A DNA stretch of 64,000 nucleotides. It comes from Megalonaias nervosa. Taxonomy: Eukaryota > Mollusca > Bivalvia > Unionida > Unionidae. The position numbers and the translations under genes are program-made. The DNA lies in the NCBI GenBank assembly GCA_016617855.1, contig JAECUM010001802.1, positions 84,346 to 148,345 on the forward strand, written 5' to 3'. This document shows, in pieces, positions 49,266 through 59,251 of this stretch (positions are counted from its first letter, which is position 1; each line of letters begins with the position of its first letter). Under the pieces are notes generated by a model that saw only the letters and a program-made list of their open reading frames with translations, was not told the DNA's origin and made no database searches.

Positions 49266-52006
49266 GAGGTGTTATTTATCTTTTTTTTTCTCAAATGTCC
49301 TGTGATGTAGTTGGTACGTTTGCTCCTTCAAGGGAAAATTGTCATGTTCTCTCATTACTTAAAAGACGCTAAATAGGTACAACGACTATGCGAAAGTCCT
49401 TTTTTTTAACAAAATGGGAAACATATAAATTTAAATTATGCAAGAACCTTGGGAGCAACTATCAACAATGGTACAAAATATATGCAATTGATAATACGTA
49501 CTTCACCAAACACCTTAAGTAATGAAAATAATTAAGAGCCCTTAGACATGTGACAATCACATGAAAACCAAGAGAAAGAAGAATGATATTCTGAATAATC
49601 ACAATACTAAGACTCAAATTAGGATCATGTTTTTGTTTCTTTTAAGACCTCCAGGTACTAACTTGGACTGGACACTAGCACCAGGATTATTGATAGCTCA
49701 GTTATATTGTTGGTAAATAATATACAGTTGCAAAAAAGCAGAGAAGTTTTCACAGCAATGCAGGAAAATAAAACTGCATACAACGAATATACTGTTATTT
49801 TTGGAATTAAAGATTGTCGTATGCATTTAGTGTTTACTTACACTTCTTTGTAGAATAATTTATTCGGAAACAATTATTTTTAAAAAATTATATTTATGAA
49901 TAGCTGCCACATTTGAATATATACTATGTAAATATGGTTAATTAATAAAAGGGTTTTGATGTTAGAACCAGACCAAGGTATTGTAATTAGATACATACTA
50001 GAACTAATACGTTATTTAGGAACTAAATTACATCTGATGGCAATGTTTACTTCATAGTGTCTGCATTTCTTTATTACACACCTGTACACTTATGCACCTG
50101 TGCACTGTGCTTTAAAATAAATAAGAGCCTATGTGCTGTTATGTTTCTAAACAACAAGCACTTAAGGTCCTTTTGCTAAATAAAATACTCAAAGGCTCAG
50201 TTGCACTTGTGTTATATATATGCTTGGTTTAACAGTAGTAATTACCCACATTTTACAGTAGTTAGAGGCACTGAATTTAGGAAATTTGCAATGTACCGTG
50301 CATACTTGCCATAGGACAATGCGCCTGAAGGCAATAGTATATATTGTTTGTTCTACTGATTACTCCTAACAAACCGCACAGACCTAGATCTGCCGATGCA
50401 TTATGCAGCGACAGATCTGGGTCTGCGCATTTTTCAGTTAGACTCGACTTATTAGAGAGTATATAACATACAGTATCATCTCATGAGAACAATTTAAACC
50501 CTGTCCAATAAATTTGTTGAGGTAACCTGCTTTTAAGAACATGGTGATTCCTGCACATCCTGAAATGGCATGATTATTACATGATGGCATCAATGATATC
50601 ACCTTTAATCTGTGTTTTGGGAACTCAGGAAAAAGACTTCACCTAAACTGACATGGCTGCGACTTCTTATTGAATAAAGAAAAATATAAAATCTAAAACG
50701 AGTGTAATAATCACAATAAAAGTCATTTGAAACAAAATTATAAAGTCAATGAAAAATATGAGACATTTGGAAATCTTTTGCAATTTACGACCTGCTGAAA
50801 ATAATTGGAACAGGCTTTTCTTGTGGTTATGAAATCAATCAAAAAAATTTAATGCATTTAGATGCTCATTCAGCTATTACTTTCTAGTCGATTAGTGACA
50901 GGGTACCTTTCTCACACTCTCTTATATATTGACCCTTACATTGGGAGAGATAATTTTCAAGCATGAGTAGTGCAAGAAAGTGTAAACCAATGTTGGACCA
51001 TTAGCTATGTAATTGAAGAAATATTATTTTTTTTTTAACATGTTCAAGGCTTCAACATTTCACAAGTGATCATCCTTAAATAATGGAATTATGGGTAATA
51101 TATGTATGTATCTAATAAACATTAACTGAATAACAGTGCCCACTTAGTGCTGTGTTTTAAACTCATATTTACAAATATCACTTAGTCTTGGATCATGTGT
51201 ACTCTTCTAGTTTGGGAAAACATTTTAAAACTTCACTTATTGTTCTTTACAATCTGTCCACACCCATGTTGACTCAAGCCACAGTCAAAGTCAGTATATG
51301 CATTACAAACTATGATGGCACTTAAAATCCATGTTTAAACAACATTTTGGCAATCAAAACATAGAGCATTCGTCTACCAAATTTGCAATGCAAAGTCAAT
51401 GATGGCTTTTGGTGTAACATAATTTTGAGGTTGAATTAACAATGAAAGGGTCTAAATTAATAGGCTCAGAGGCTTTTGCCAAAATACATTTTATCAATGA
51501 AATTTTAGTTGAAAAAAGGTAATTACTATAATAACTGCAGTAGATAAAGAGAGAATACTAAAGCTAAATAAGAGCATGATTGGAACAAAACTTCCATAGT
51601 GTAGCTCTTTTCTGGTGAACCAGATGTGAATATTTTCTGGATAAGGTGAGCACTTGATAAATCATTTATAACAGTAATAAAAGTGTCAGTGGAAAAGATG
51701 ATAATGCACCAAAGATAACAAACTTAAGGTAGCAGCAAAGCAAGTTCATGATCTCATTATTTTACCCTATATCTAGTGCATATTACAGGACATTCTAGTA
51801 TTTCCTTCATTCATCTGCACTTTTGTGGATCTCCAAATTTGAAGGATGGGGAGAGACAATGTCCCCTGCCGTTGGAGACCTAAGTTCAACACTACACTCA
51901 TATCACTACACAGATGCAATATTAGGGCGGATAAAGTCAAGAAAACCTGTGTAGACTTTATACTTCTAAAATATTCTATTAATATTTTTCGAAACTTTCT
52001 ACTTAC
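49266..52006. other. intronic stretch of the - calpain gene
   Basis: AT-rich, with no exon. The only structure seen is an imperfect hairpin at 50376-50430 (arms 'gcacagacctagatctg' and 'cagatctgggtctgcgc'). Confidence 0.45.
50376..50430. repeat. imperfect inverted repeat with AGATCTG arms
   Basis: Arms of 17 bp match at 15 positions around an ~18-base loop. The block is GC-richer than the surrounding intron; it may be the core of an old MITE. Confidence 0.5.
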
Positions 52007-52134
52007 ACCCTCCTCTGTCCTGTGCTTCTAAACCCTCAGCTTTTGCTATGGTAATCTGTGTGACAGCCACCTTTTTCCTGCCGAAGATTTGAGCACAGAA
52101 ATTTCCTGGCTGGGGCTCATCATAGACAAGCTCA
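52007..52134 (-). CDS. CAPN5-like: calpain-5-like protein, exon linking domain III to C2, - strand gene
   Basis: Exon of 128 nt between 'ttttag' and 'gtaagt' on the - strand. The first base completes a codon from the upstream exon; then it reads ELVYDEPQPGNFCAQIFGRK, followed by VAVTQITIAKAEGLEAQDRGG. The first part is the linker after calpain domain III (the DEP motif) and the second is the first strand of the C2 domain. It ends with one base (T) that joins the two leading bases of 34287-34151. The matching + strand exon is not in the window. Phase agreement with both neighbours supports it strongly, although it is too short and stop-bounded to appear as a long frame. Confidence 0.85.
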
Positions 52135-53868
52135 CTAAAACATCATGTCACAATATATGAATCATCATATCTAGGCCTAGTCTACTTCTGTGATTTTTAA
52201 AAAGGAAGCATCCCAGCTGCATCATTATTCTTGTATCATAATCTTACCAGTCATTAACTCATTGCAGAGCTGGATGATTCAAGATGCACCAGATATGGTT
52301 CCTATATACATTTATTTTTTTCTACATACCTGAAATATGTCATCATACATTTTAAACAACCTGGATATCTGCCCATACTTTGACACACACATTGATCTAA
52401 TAATTTACTTCTCTTTACAATATCTCAATGATGTATGCCGCATGAATCAGATTTTTCCTTGTTAATAGATAATTCATATAAATGCTGGAGTGTTCTCCCT
52501 TTATATCTGATATCCAATATATGTTACTTGGTAGAGGAATATCTGGATTGTATGATAATCCAAATGTGAAACAAAATTATATTGGAGAATTTTATAACAG
52601 GACCATTTTCATCAATAAAAGTCATCTGCAATGATGAAAAATGGCGGGATACGATATTATCACTCAATTTTAAGCAGCAGGCCAGAAACCAACTATCTTC
52701 CTTCATAATTATCATCTAAGTGGACCAAAACAGAGATATATAAAGGAAAGAAAATTGTACAAATTTTACCAATCCAGAACTCACAAAATAGTATATAATA
52801 AGTGGCACTTTGACCTTTTATTAAGTAATTTGTTACCCAATTTCTTGTATTTTAAAGTAGTTTGTGTCTCAGTTTATTACAAGTTGTTACTGCATGTGCA
52901 TTGTTATTGTCGTATGATATCAGTGGCAGAAACATTCCCAACATTGTACTTATATTCAAGATAAATTAGAGAGATCATGTTGCCAAGTTATCACCTTTAA
53001 AAATTGCTTGGCAACAAAAGTTAAATATTTCATGGGAAGACATTGAAATATGGATAATGGCATAATGATACCATTATACCCAAGGTTTTGTTTACAAAAC
53101 ACATGTTATTGTTGAATCAATACAACTGAAATTTATACCATTGCCTATGTGGTCTGTTATTAAAACAAAAATTCAAAGGCAATTATGGAAAAATTACAAG
53201 ACAAAAACATGCATATCTGTGAATGAATTCATCATGTATTATTCTCACTAGATCTTAATGGCAGTTCTGCAAACCAAAATGATGACCTGATTCCTTTCAG
53301 AAAAACATATATGCCTCAATTACAGACTCTATAGACCAAAAGTCAACCAAGCCCCATACAAATCAAAACCGCAAACAATTTTAAGAATTGATACAATAAA
53401 ATGAATATCTATCGATTCAGATCATAAATTTATGCATACAAACATACAAGCCAACTTTCAGATGTCTACCTCACCTGGTGTTTCATTAACTGTGCTCGCA
53501 AAGTCTTGTTAACAAAATGGCTCAAAATGTATTTAAGAAAGCTATAAATAGCTGTAATTGCATAAAAGATGTAATCATGCCTTCTAGATATCAAAACATA
53601 TATAAACATCAGATTTAATATATCTCACGTGGTCATTGCTTAAATGTGCTTAGAATGTGTCTGTTATAGAACAGTTCAAAATGTTTTAAAATGTTCAAAA
53701 AATGAAATAACTGCTGGTTGCTGCAATGACCTGAAAATTAACCAAGTCATCAACACACAAATAAACATGTGCCTACCAACTATCGTTTGTTTAACTCAAG
53801 TGGTCTTTGCTGAATTGCACAAACAAGTATTTTGTGAGAGTTAAAACAAGGTTTAAGCTTAAAACTGA
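52135..53868. other. intronic stretch of the - calpain gene, nothing recognised
   Basis: Most of the 2.05-kb intron between the domain III exon and the linker exon. AT-rich, no mobile element recognised. Confidence 0.5.
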
Positions 53869-53993
53869 GATAATGATATCACCTAATCAGAGAATGCAAA
53901 TATAATGATATCACCTAATCAGAGAATGCAAATATAATGATATCACCTAATCAGAGAATGCTAATATAATGATATCACCTAATCAGAACAATG
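53869..53993. repeat. tandem repeat, 32-bp unit, four copies
   Basis: 'ataatgatatcacctaatca' + 'gagaatgcaaat' repeated four times at exactly 32-bp spacing; the last copy is incomplete. Confidence 0.9.
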
Positions 53994-54028
53994 ATAAAGT
54001 TTTTAAAATTTCATGGATCAAAGTCCAA

Positions 54029-54030
<2 letters not shown>

Positions 54031-54071
<41 letters not shown>
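54031..54071. repeat. (GT)n microsatellite
   Basis: About 20 GT units, 112 bp from the domain III exon. Confidence 0.95.
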
Positions 54072-54072
<1 letters not shown>

Positions 54073-54183
54073 TATCATGCTAAAATGAATTCAGCACGGA
54101 TATACAGAGCTAATATACTGAAAGCAGTGGCATAATACTTTCAATTTTGTTGTCAGAATGGTCTTTGACATTCCTGTACTCAC

Positions 54184-54380
54184 ATAAGGTTGGGATTCCG
54201 GCTTGCATATATCCTGAGTATGAAATCTCCAACATTCCCAGGGTCAAACGTTGAGGGTATAATAAGATATCTCCCCTTCTTCAGTCTTACACGCTTAAAG
54301 ACGCTGCGGGATGTGACAAATGGTCCAGATGACATCTCCTCTAGTCTGTCATGCATCCTGTACTCCCTGTTTACGTCGGC
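54184..54380 (-). CDS. CAPN5-like: calpain-5-like protein, domain III exon, - strand gene (5'-most exon in window)
   Basis: Exon of 197 nt between 'tttgtcatcag' and 'gtgagt' on the - strand. It reads ADVNREYRMHDRLEEM at the start, then SRSVFKRVRLKKGRY, IIPSTFDPGNVGDFILRIY and ASRNPNL. These are hallmarks of the calpain beta-sandwich domain (domain III): an NREYRMH segment, the basic GRY turn, and the (P)STF.PG..G.F.LRIY strand. It ends in phase 2 and joins the single T that opens 52134-52007. Exons for the papain-like core should lie further upstream on the - strand, beyond 54380; none was found up to 64000, so they are outside the window or the gene is truncated. A Polinton-like element lies directly upstream (55067-61868). 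Confidence 0.85.
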
Positions 54381-55066
54381 CTGATGACAAATCAAATATT
54401 AAGGCATAAACTGTTCCGTATGCCACCAGCATTTGAGTTCTTGTTAGTAGAATCCATTTATTCAGTAACTGTGCTTGAACCAGTGAGTCACGCAAGACAG
54501 GGACTCTTTAATTGTCAATTTATAAATTTTAGACCTATAGTAACTGTATCCTTTTTGTCAAATGAATACAGCAACTGATGTTTAACATAATTGTAACATT
54601 TTACATTTTTATACAAAACTTTAATATTGCTCACAATGATAAAATGTATTTCATGCTTAGGAACATGAGACAGGAAAGACAGATATTCATAACATATCGT
54701 TATATACCCTTTATTCCCATTGCAATATTATACAAAATTTTCGGCTGCATGAGTCAGGCATGACACTAGCTCTTCAACTGCCAGTTTAGGAACTTTAAAC
54801 GTACAGTAACAATATACCATATTTTCAGGTGAATATAGTAACTGATACTTTAGATAATTAACTTTCTAAACTTTTTATGCACAACTTTAACATTGTTCAA
54901 AAGCTGGCAATGATGAACCAATCATTCTGCCTAAGCAAGCAAAGCATAATCTACTAGCTTATCAGTGCATAAACTTTAGACCAATAGTAATATCATTATA
55001 AAAGTTTTAGTTGAATGCAACCACTGATTTAGAACATACGTGACCTTGCAAACCTGAAAACATGTT
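54381..55066. other. non-coding stretch, nothing recognised
   Basis: Between the domain III exon and the Polinton-like element. Probably intron of the - calpain gene if that gene is complete. Confidence 0.4.
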
Positions 55067-55511
55067 AGTAGTATGAGTAGCGGCAGCTACAAACTCAATT
55101 CATGACCATCCCTGAAAAATAGGTTCGTTTTAATTATAGATGACAGTATCTGGTCTTGGTCTCTGCCTGGGTGAGGGTAGATACGAACAGTGTTTGGTGC
55201 CCTACCGACTACTGGCGGTTCCAAGCACACAGTCTTGAGAGTCACTGGGATTCCACGGCAGTCTATGGTAGTCAAAAAAATTTAGCCTGACACCCCACCC
55301 CAGACAGTTCTGCTGTCCTCAGCTTCAGTTGCCACCGATGCTCACTGCAGTGATAACATGTGTATGAGTTTGATGAGTTCTTCTCGATGCATGCAGAAGA
55401 TGTTGTGTTTCACGATTAGGTCTCTGTTGTAGACGATGTTGAGCATGCCATTGTAGTAGAGCTCTTTCTGCTGCTGAGTCATGAGCAGCACAAGGTCTGT
55501 TCAAATGCCTA
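55067..55511. repeat. left terminal inverted repeat of the Polinton-like element
   Basis: Inverted relative to 61423-61868 with scattered mismatches and small indels. Shared landmarks include 'actggcggttccaagcacac', 'tgggtgagggtagata' and 'ccccaccccagacag'. The inner half overlaps the 3' end of a decayed - strand gene. Confidence 0.85.
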
Positions 55512-55945
55512 CCTCCTTTGTGAGCATGAGCAGCACAGTGATGTCGATTTTAAGATGGTACATATTCACGATGGCATCCTTTTCGACGATGACATAGGTG
55601 AGGTATAGGATATTGTAAGCATTGTAAGACTGCAATAATTTTAAGAGCTTCTTTAAATATTCAGTTCCCATGCACCTCACTCAGTGCTTCCAGATGAGGT
55701 CCTCGTCGAAGATAACCCTGATGATACCATTTTCGGACAGTTCATTTCATTGCTCTTGGGTGAGCAAACTTTGCCAGTGTGCCACACCTACAGCTCTCGT
55801 CCCTGTGAGTTCTAAGGTCACAGAAATGTTGTTTCTCACCACTGTCCCGATGGCTTCGTCTAGTATGTCTGGGTTGTGCAAGATGACGTCTATGATGAAC
55901 ACCTCATTGTCGTCAGCAGACAATTTTTATATTAGATATTGAATA
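55330..55945 (-). pseudogene. decayed gene with two ~80-residue internal repeats, unknown function
   Basis: The - strand frame is readable with three in-frame stops, all TGA. Two modules align: the upstream one has ISVTLELTGTRAVGVAHW, NELSENGIIRVIFDEDLI and YLKKLLKLL; the downstream one has KIDITVLLMLTKEVG, KELYYNGMLNIVYNRDLI and ELIKLIHML. The pattern EL..NG...I...RDLI.KH..C is shared. The downstream module lies in the terminal inverted repeat, so the right repeat (61423-61868, + strand) carries a second decayed copy of it. I recognise no domain. TGA stops fit decay of CGA codons in methylated DNA. Confidence 0.5.
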
Positions 55946-56210
55946 TTAAAATAAGCACAACGGATGAGAGAATTAGCATTAATTGCAAAGAGATGTGTAC
56001 ACTGGAAAAGCAACTCAATGATTTTATTGCACGTTACCGCATCAGGCAAAAGTCCGTGGAGTGGTATTAGATGATGTATACAACCCTCGTTGGATCCGAG
56101 TTGGCTAGTCATAGGATACTGCCCATTTGGTGACATAGATTCGATTATGACTAAAAACTTATCTTCTTCTAGGTGTAAGATCGTCTCGACGACGTTACCG
56201 TGTTAAGGGG
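55946..56210 (-). pseudogene. fragment of an unrecognised gene in the Polinton-like element
   Basis: A - strand frame with SPNGQYPMTSQLGSNEGCIH and a preceding LEEDKFLVIIES in the same strand. It is bounded by frameshifts and has no recognised domain. It may be the upstream part of the repeat-containing gene at 55330-55945. Confidence 0.3.
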
Positions 56211-56486
56211 ATCGATGTTCGAGTCTATATTACGACTCTACACGGAGAAGCTGCTTGGAAGTAAAATCATAGGGAACGACATGGGTACATCATGGCGGAT
56301 CACCAGATTTTACTGCTCAAGCTTAAGTGCTAATTTATGAGACACGTGGGGCTGATGCCCGAGTATTATTATCAGCAGGTGTTATCGGGTATGGCTGTGT
56401 ATCTGGTAGCGTTCCAAGGTCTGCTGATTGATGCTCTAATGAGCAACTGAATTTCATGCCTCATTACAACAAAAAATTACATCATC

Positions 56487-56851
56487 GTGACTTTTCCTGT
56501 TACACTAAAGCTTCACTTGCTATCAGCATCGTGCCATTTTTTGGCTATCATGACTTCCGCAAGGACTACGGTTAAGTGTGACGAGTCAAAGCTGCTAACA
56601 GTATTTCAGCAGGGTCTAAACACGGAAGTCATGCTGTATACGAACTGCAAAAAGAGTATTAGGTTATTAAGAAATTGACATGGATCTATCCTGAAAGAAA
56701 CATTGTGGCGTACGTGCCATTTAAGCTGATGGTGTTGCAGAAACATTATGTGGATCGTCAGGAAAGTTATCGTGGCATGATCGATAAAGCCGTCTCATAT
56801 TTTCATGAGAAAATAAAATCCATGAAGCAGACCGACGTGAGTTCAACCTAA
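56487..56851 (+). pseudogene. fragment of an unrecognised + strand gene in the Polinton-like element
   Basis: Two consecutive coding-like + strand segments: KCDESKLLTVFQQGLNTEVM (in the 56487-56678 frame, ending at a stop) and, in another frame from 56680, WIYPERNIVAYVPFKLMVLQ...YVDRQESYRGMIDKAV, ending in TAA at 56849-56851. The frame change between them implies at least one indel. No domain recognised. It converges on the - strand gene that ends near 56850. Confidence 0.45.
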
Positions 56852-57602
56852 CCGCCAGTTTGTCTTTTTTCATATTTTCTGTTGTAAGACCCTTGAAGCG
56901 GCTCAAGAACATCAGCACTAGATCCATCACGATCTCGAATACCTTTCTCAGCTCGCGAATCAACAGGGAGATGTCAAATTTACCACCATGCAGGTACGAT
57001 CTGATCTTGCTGGGCACTGTTTGATAAGCCAGAGAAGCCTGCTTGGTATTATTTGATTTTGGCTTCCAGAGCGGGCTCCATCTGCTTGACCATCATTTGT
57101 AAAGAAAATCCAGCTCCAGATAAAAACAACATGAACGGATTGGCCGTGGCGCCCGTGGATACAATCCATGCGTCGACGAGCGGTTTTGCTGTGGATATTC
57201 TCAACAAGCGTCGATAATGCCGATACGCTGTTTGTACACGTAGATTTTTCGGTGGTAATAGCGGTAATACTACTTGAGTTTCCTCCGATCTTTCTCCAAC
57301 AAATTTTCATCGATGTGATTAAAATAGATCACCGGTTTCATCATATGCTCCTGAATCGACTATACTCTGTAGCAGAAGCTCAAGCTGAGGAAAGCGTTCT
57401 TTTAAAAAAATGTGTGTGCTTATTTACACTGTCATCGTTTACTTTGAGATCCGGCAGTGATTCATCCACCACCCACATGGGATACCTATTTAAACCATTT
57501 GTGAATTTAGTCAGCTGATTTAATTTAACAAGATCCTTTAGAGTCTCAATAAGGTCTAAATACCTTTGAGATTCGATCTCGTGCATCAGTCTGAAATCTT
57601 TT

Positions 57603-57694
<92 letters not shown>

Positions 57695-59160
57695 TTCAGA
57701 TTTTTTAACGTAGCTTAAACAATTTTTCAGTCATATCACTACGATGTCTGCAGTGTGACAGTTTATAGTGATGTCTAGTGCTGGGGCATCATGCCGACAT
57801 GTGGCATGATGTCCCACCCAGTCACATTATCCTGACACCAGGCCGACCAGTCCTAACACTAACCTCTTAATGCTGAGCACCAAGCGAGGCAGCTGTTAGT
57901 ACCATTTTTTTAAAGTCTTTGGTATGACTCGGCCGGGGATCAAACCCGCGACCTGCCGCATCCGAGGCTGACGCTGTAACCACTAGGCCACCGGACCAGT
58001 TGAAATCTTTTGAGAAGTATGATGATACTTGTGATGATAATAGTAAGACGTTGCAATTTTTTTCCCATTGAGGTTTACTTTTTCGAATCTTTTTATGGCT
58101 GGAAATATAAACTCTATGTCTCTGACAGCCCAGAGGCTCCAATATCTGTACTTGTCCCGATCATTAATTTCTTTCAGCAGATCTGGTGTGGCCTGTGGAT
58201 GTTCTCTTAAGTATCCTTCCGGAATGATCATGCCATTTTTAAAATCACTCCTAAGTTCCTGCTCAATCCTGTCTGGCTTAAAACTTTCCAGGTAACTATA
58301 CACCGCTGCAAATGCATCCTGATCGATCTTTCCATGCAGGCTGTACATGAGCACAAAAATCAGCATTTCCATGGCCTTGCTGGGTTCAAAAACGAGTAGC
58401 TCTGCTACAACATCCTCGTCTAGAACGTTATCGGGCTTGTCTCCTAGTGGAATCACCTCAATGATCATATCCACGTCATCATATTCTAATCCAGCATGAT
58501 GAAAAAATTTCCTCTTCTGCACAGAGGCTCGTAATTTTCTGTTTCCACGAAATCGTTTTTGTACCACTACTTTATCCATGTAGTCGTGGCCTTTTTGTGG
58601 GCGTCATTGTCTTTTTGTGCAAATCCATGCCGTTTGATGCATTCTGTTTCTATGATGGGGTCGACAAGATCCGGATGCAGTTGCTGGATAATAGTATGAA
58701 TGATGTCTTCGATGTTTTACCCAATCGTTTTCCTGTCGTTACGAAATTTAAACATGGCAAATAACTGTCTATGGTGTCTCTCAGCTCTTGCTGTTGCACG
58801 CTCGCCCCAGAAAGGTTAGACAGCGCTGGATCATCCTTCTTAAACTCCTCAAAATCCTCCTCAATCGAGGGTTTTAAACATTTTGCATGCGATTGATTCC
58901 TGCATAATTTCATTTGGTTTGTTTGAGCACGTACTGAGAATTTCTGGCATATGGGGCGTCCTGCTGGTTGGTATCGTCGAACAACAAACTCGTTTCAGAA
59001 TATCGTCGTACGCGTCGAGCATATCTTACACGTGGAAAACATTTTTGCCCATCGTCTCCCACAACTCCTTCCATGGTTGTGGTGGCAGCGCTGATGCAAT
59101 TCGTGTCCGTGTCTCTGACACCCTCAGTCAGTTGCCTAATCCAATGTTTATACTGATAAT
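56850..59160 (-). pseudogene. decayed - strand gene of the Polinton-like element, unknown product
   Basis: A series of coding-like - strand segments in changing frames: 58913-58700 (SIEEDFEEFKKDDPALSNLS, QQQELRDTIDSYLPCLNFVT), 58579-58020 (198-codon frame with LEYDDVDMIIEVIPLGD, EPSKAMEMLIFVLMYSLHGK, DQDAFAAVYSYLESFKPDRI, DRDKYRYWSLWAVRDIEFIF), 57586-57380 (ESQRYLDLIETLKDLVKLNQ) and 57017-56850 (KFDISLLIRELRKVFEIVMD). The set could be one long gene or two. It could be a structural gene, as Polinton-like elements usually encode capsid proteins, but I see no motif to show this. A SINE-A (57592-58014) is inserted in it. It diverges from the polymerase gene at about 59.2 kb. Confidence 0.5.
57592..58014 (-). 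mobile_element. tRNA-derived SINE (family A), copy 3, inserted in the Polinton-like element
   Basis: A perfect 14-bp target duplication 'tgaaatcttttgag' brackets the element (57592-57605 and 58001-58014). Read on the - strand it has the head 'ggtccggtggcctagtggtt', B box 'cgcgggtttgatcccc', a body with 'ggactggtcggcctggtgtc', and a very long (CA)n tail, seen as (GT)n at 57606-57692. It interrupts a decayed gene, so it is younger than the Polinton-like insertion. Confidence 0.95.
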
Positions 59161-59251
59161 AAACGTCTAACTAAAGAAATAGCATATTATATACACACTG
59201 TAGTGGAGGAGGAGAGAGCAGGCCTTTGCAGGATTTGATCAGAGTGTTTAA

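Noticed and set aside
57168..57518. 116-codon + strand frame inside the Polinton-like element
   Set aside because: The coding-like composition is on the opposite strand; this frame is its antisense.
58883..59170. 95-codon + strand frame inside the Polinton-like element
   Set aside because: Antisense of the decayed - strand gene; no recognisable domain.
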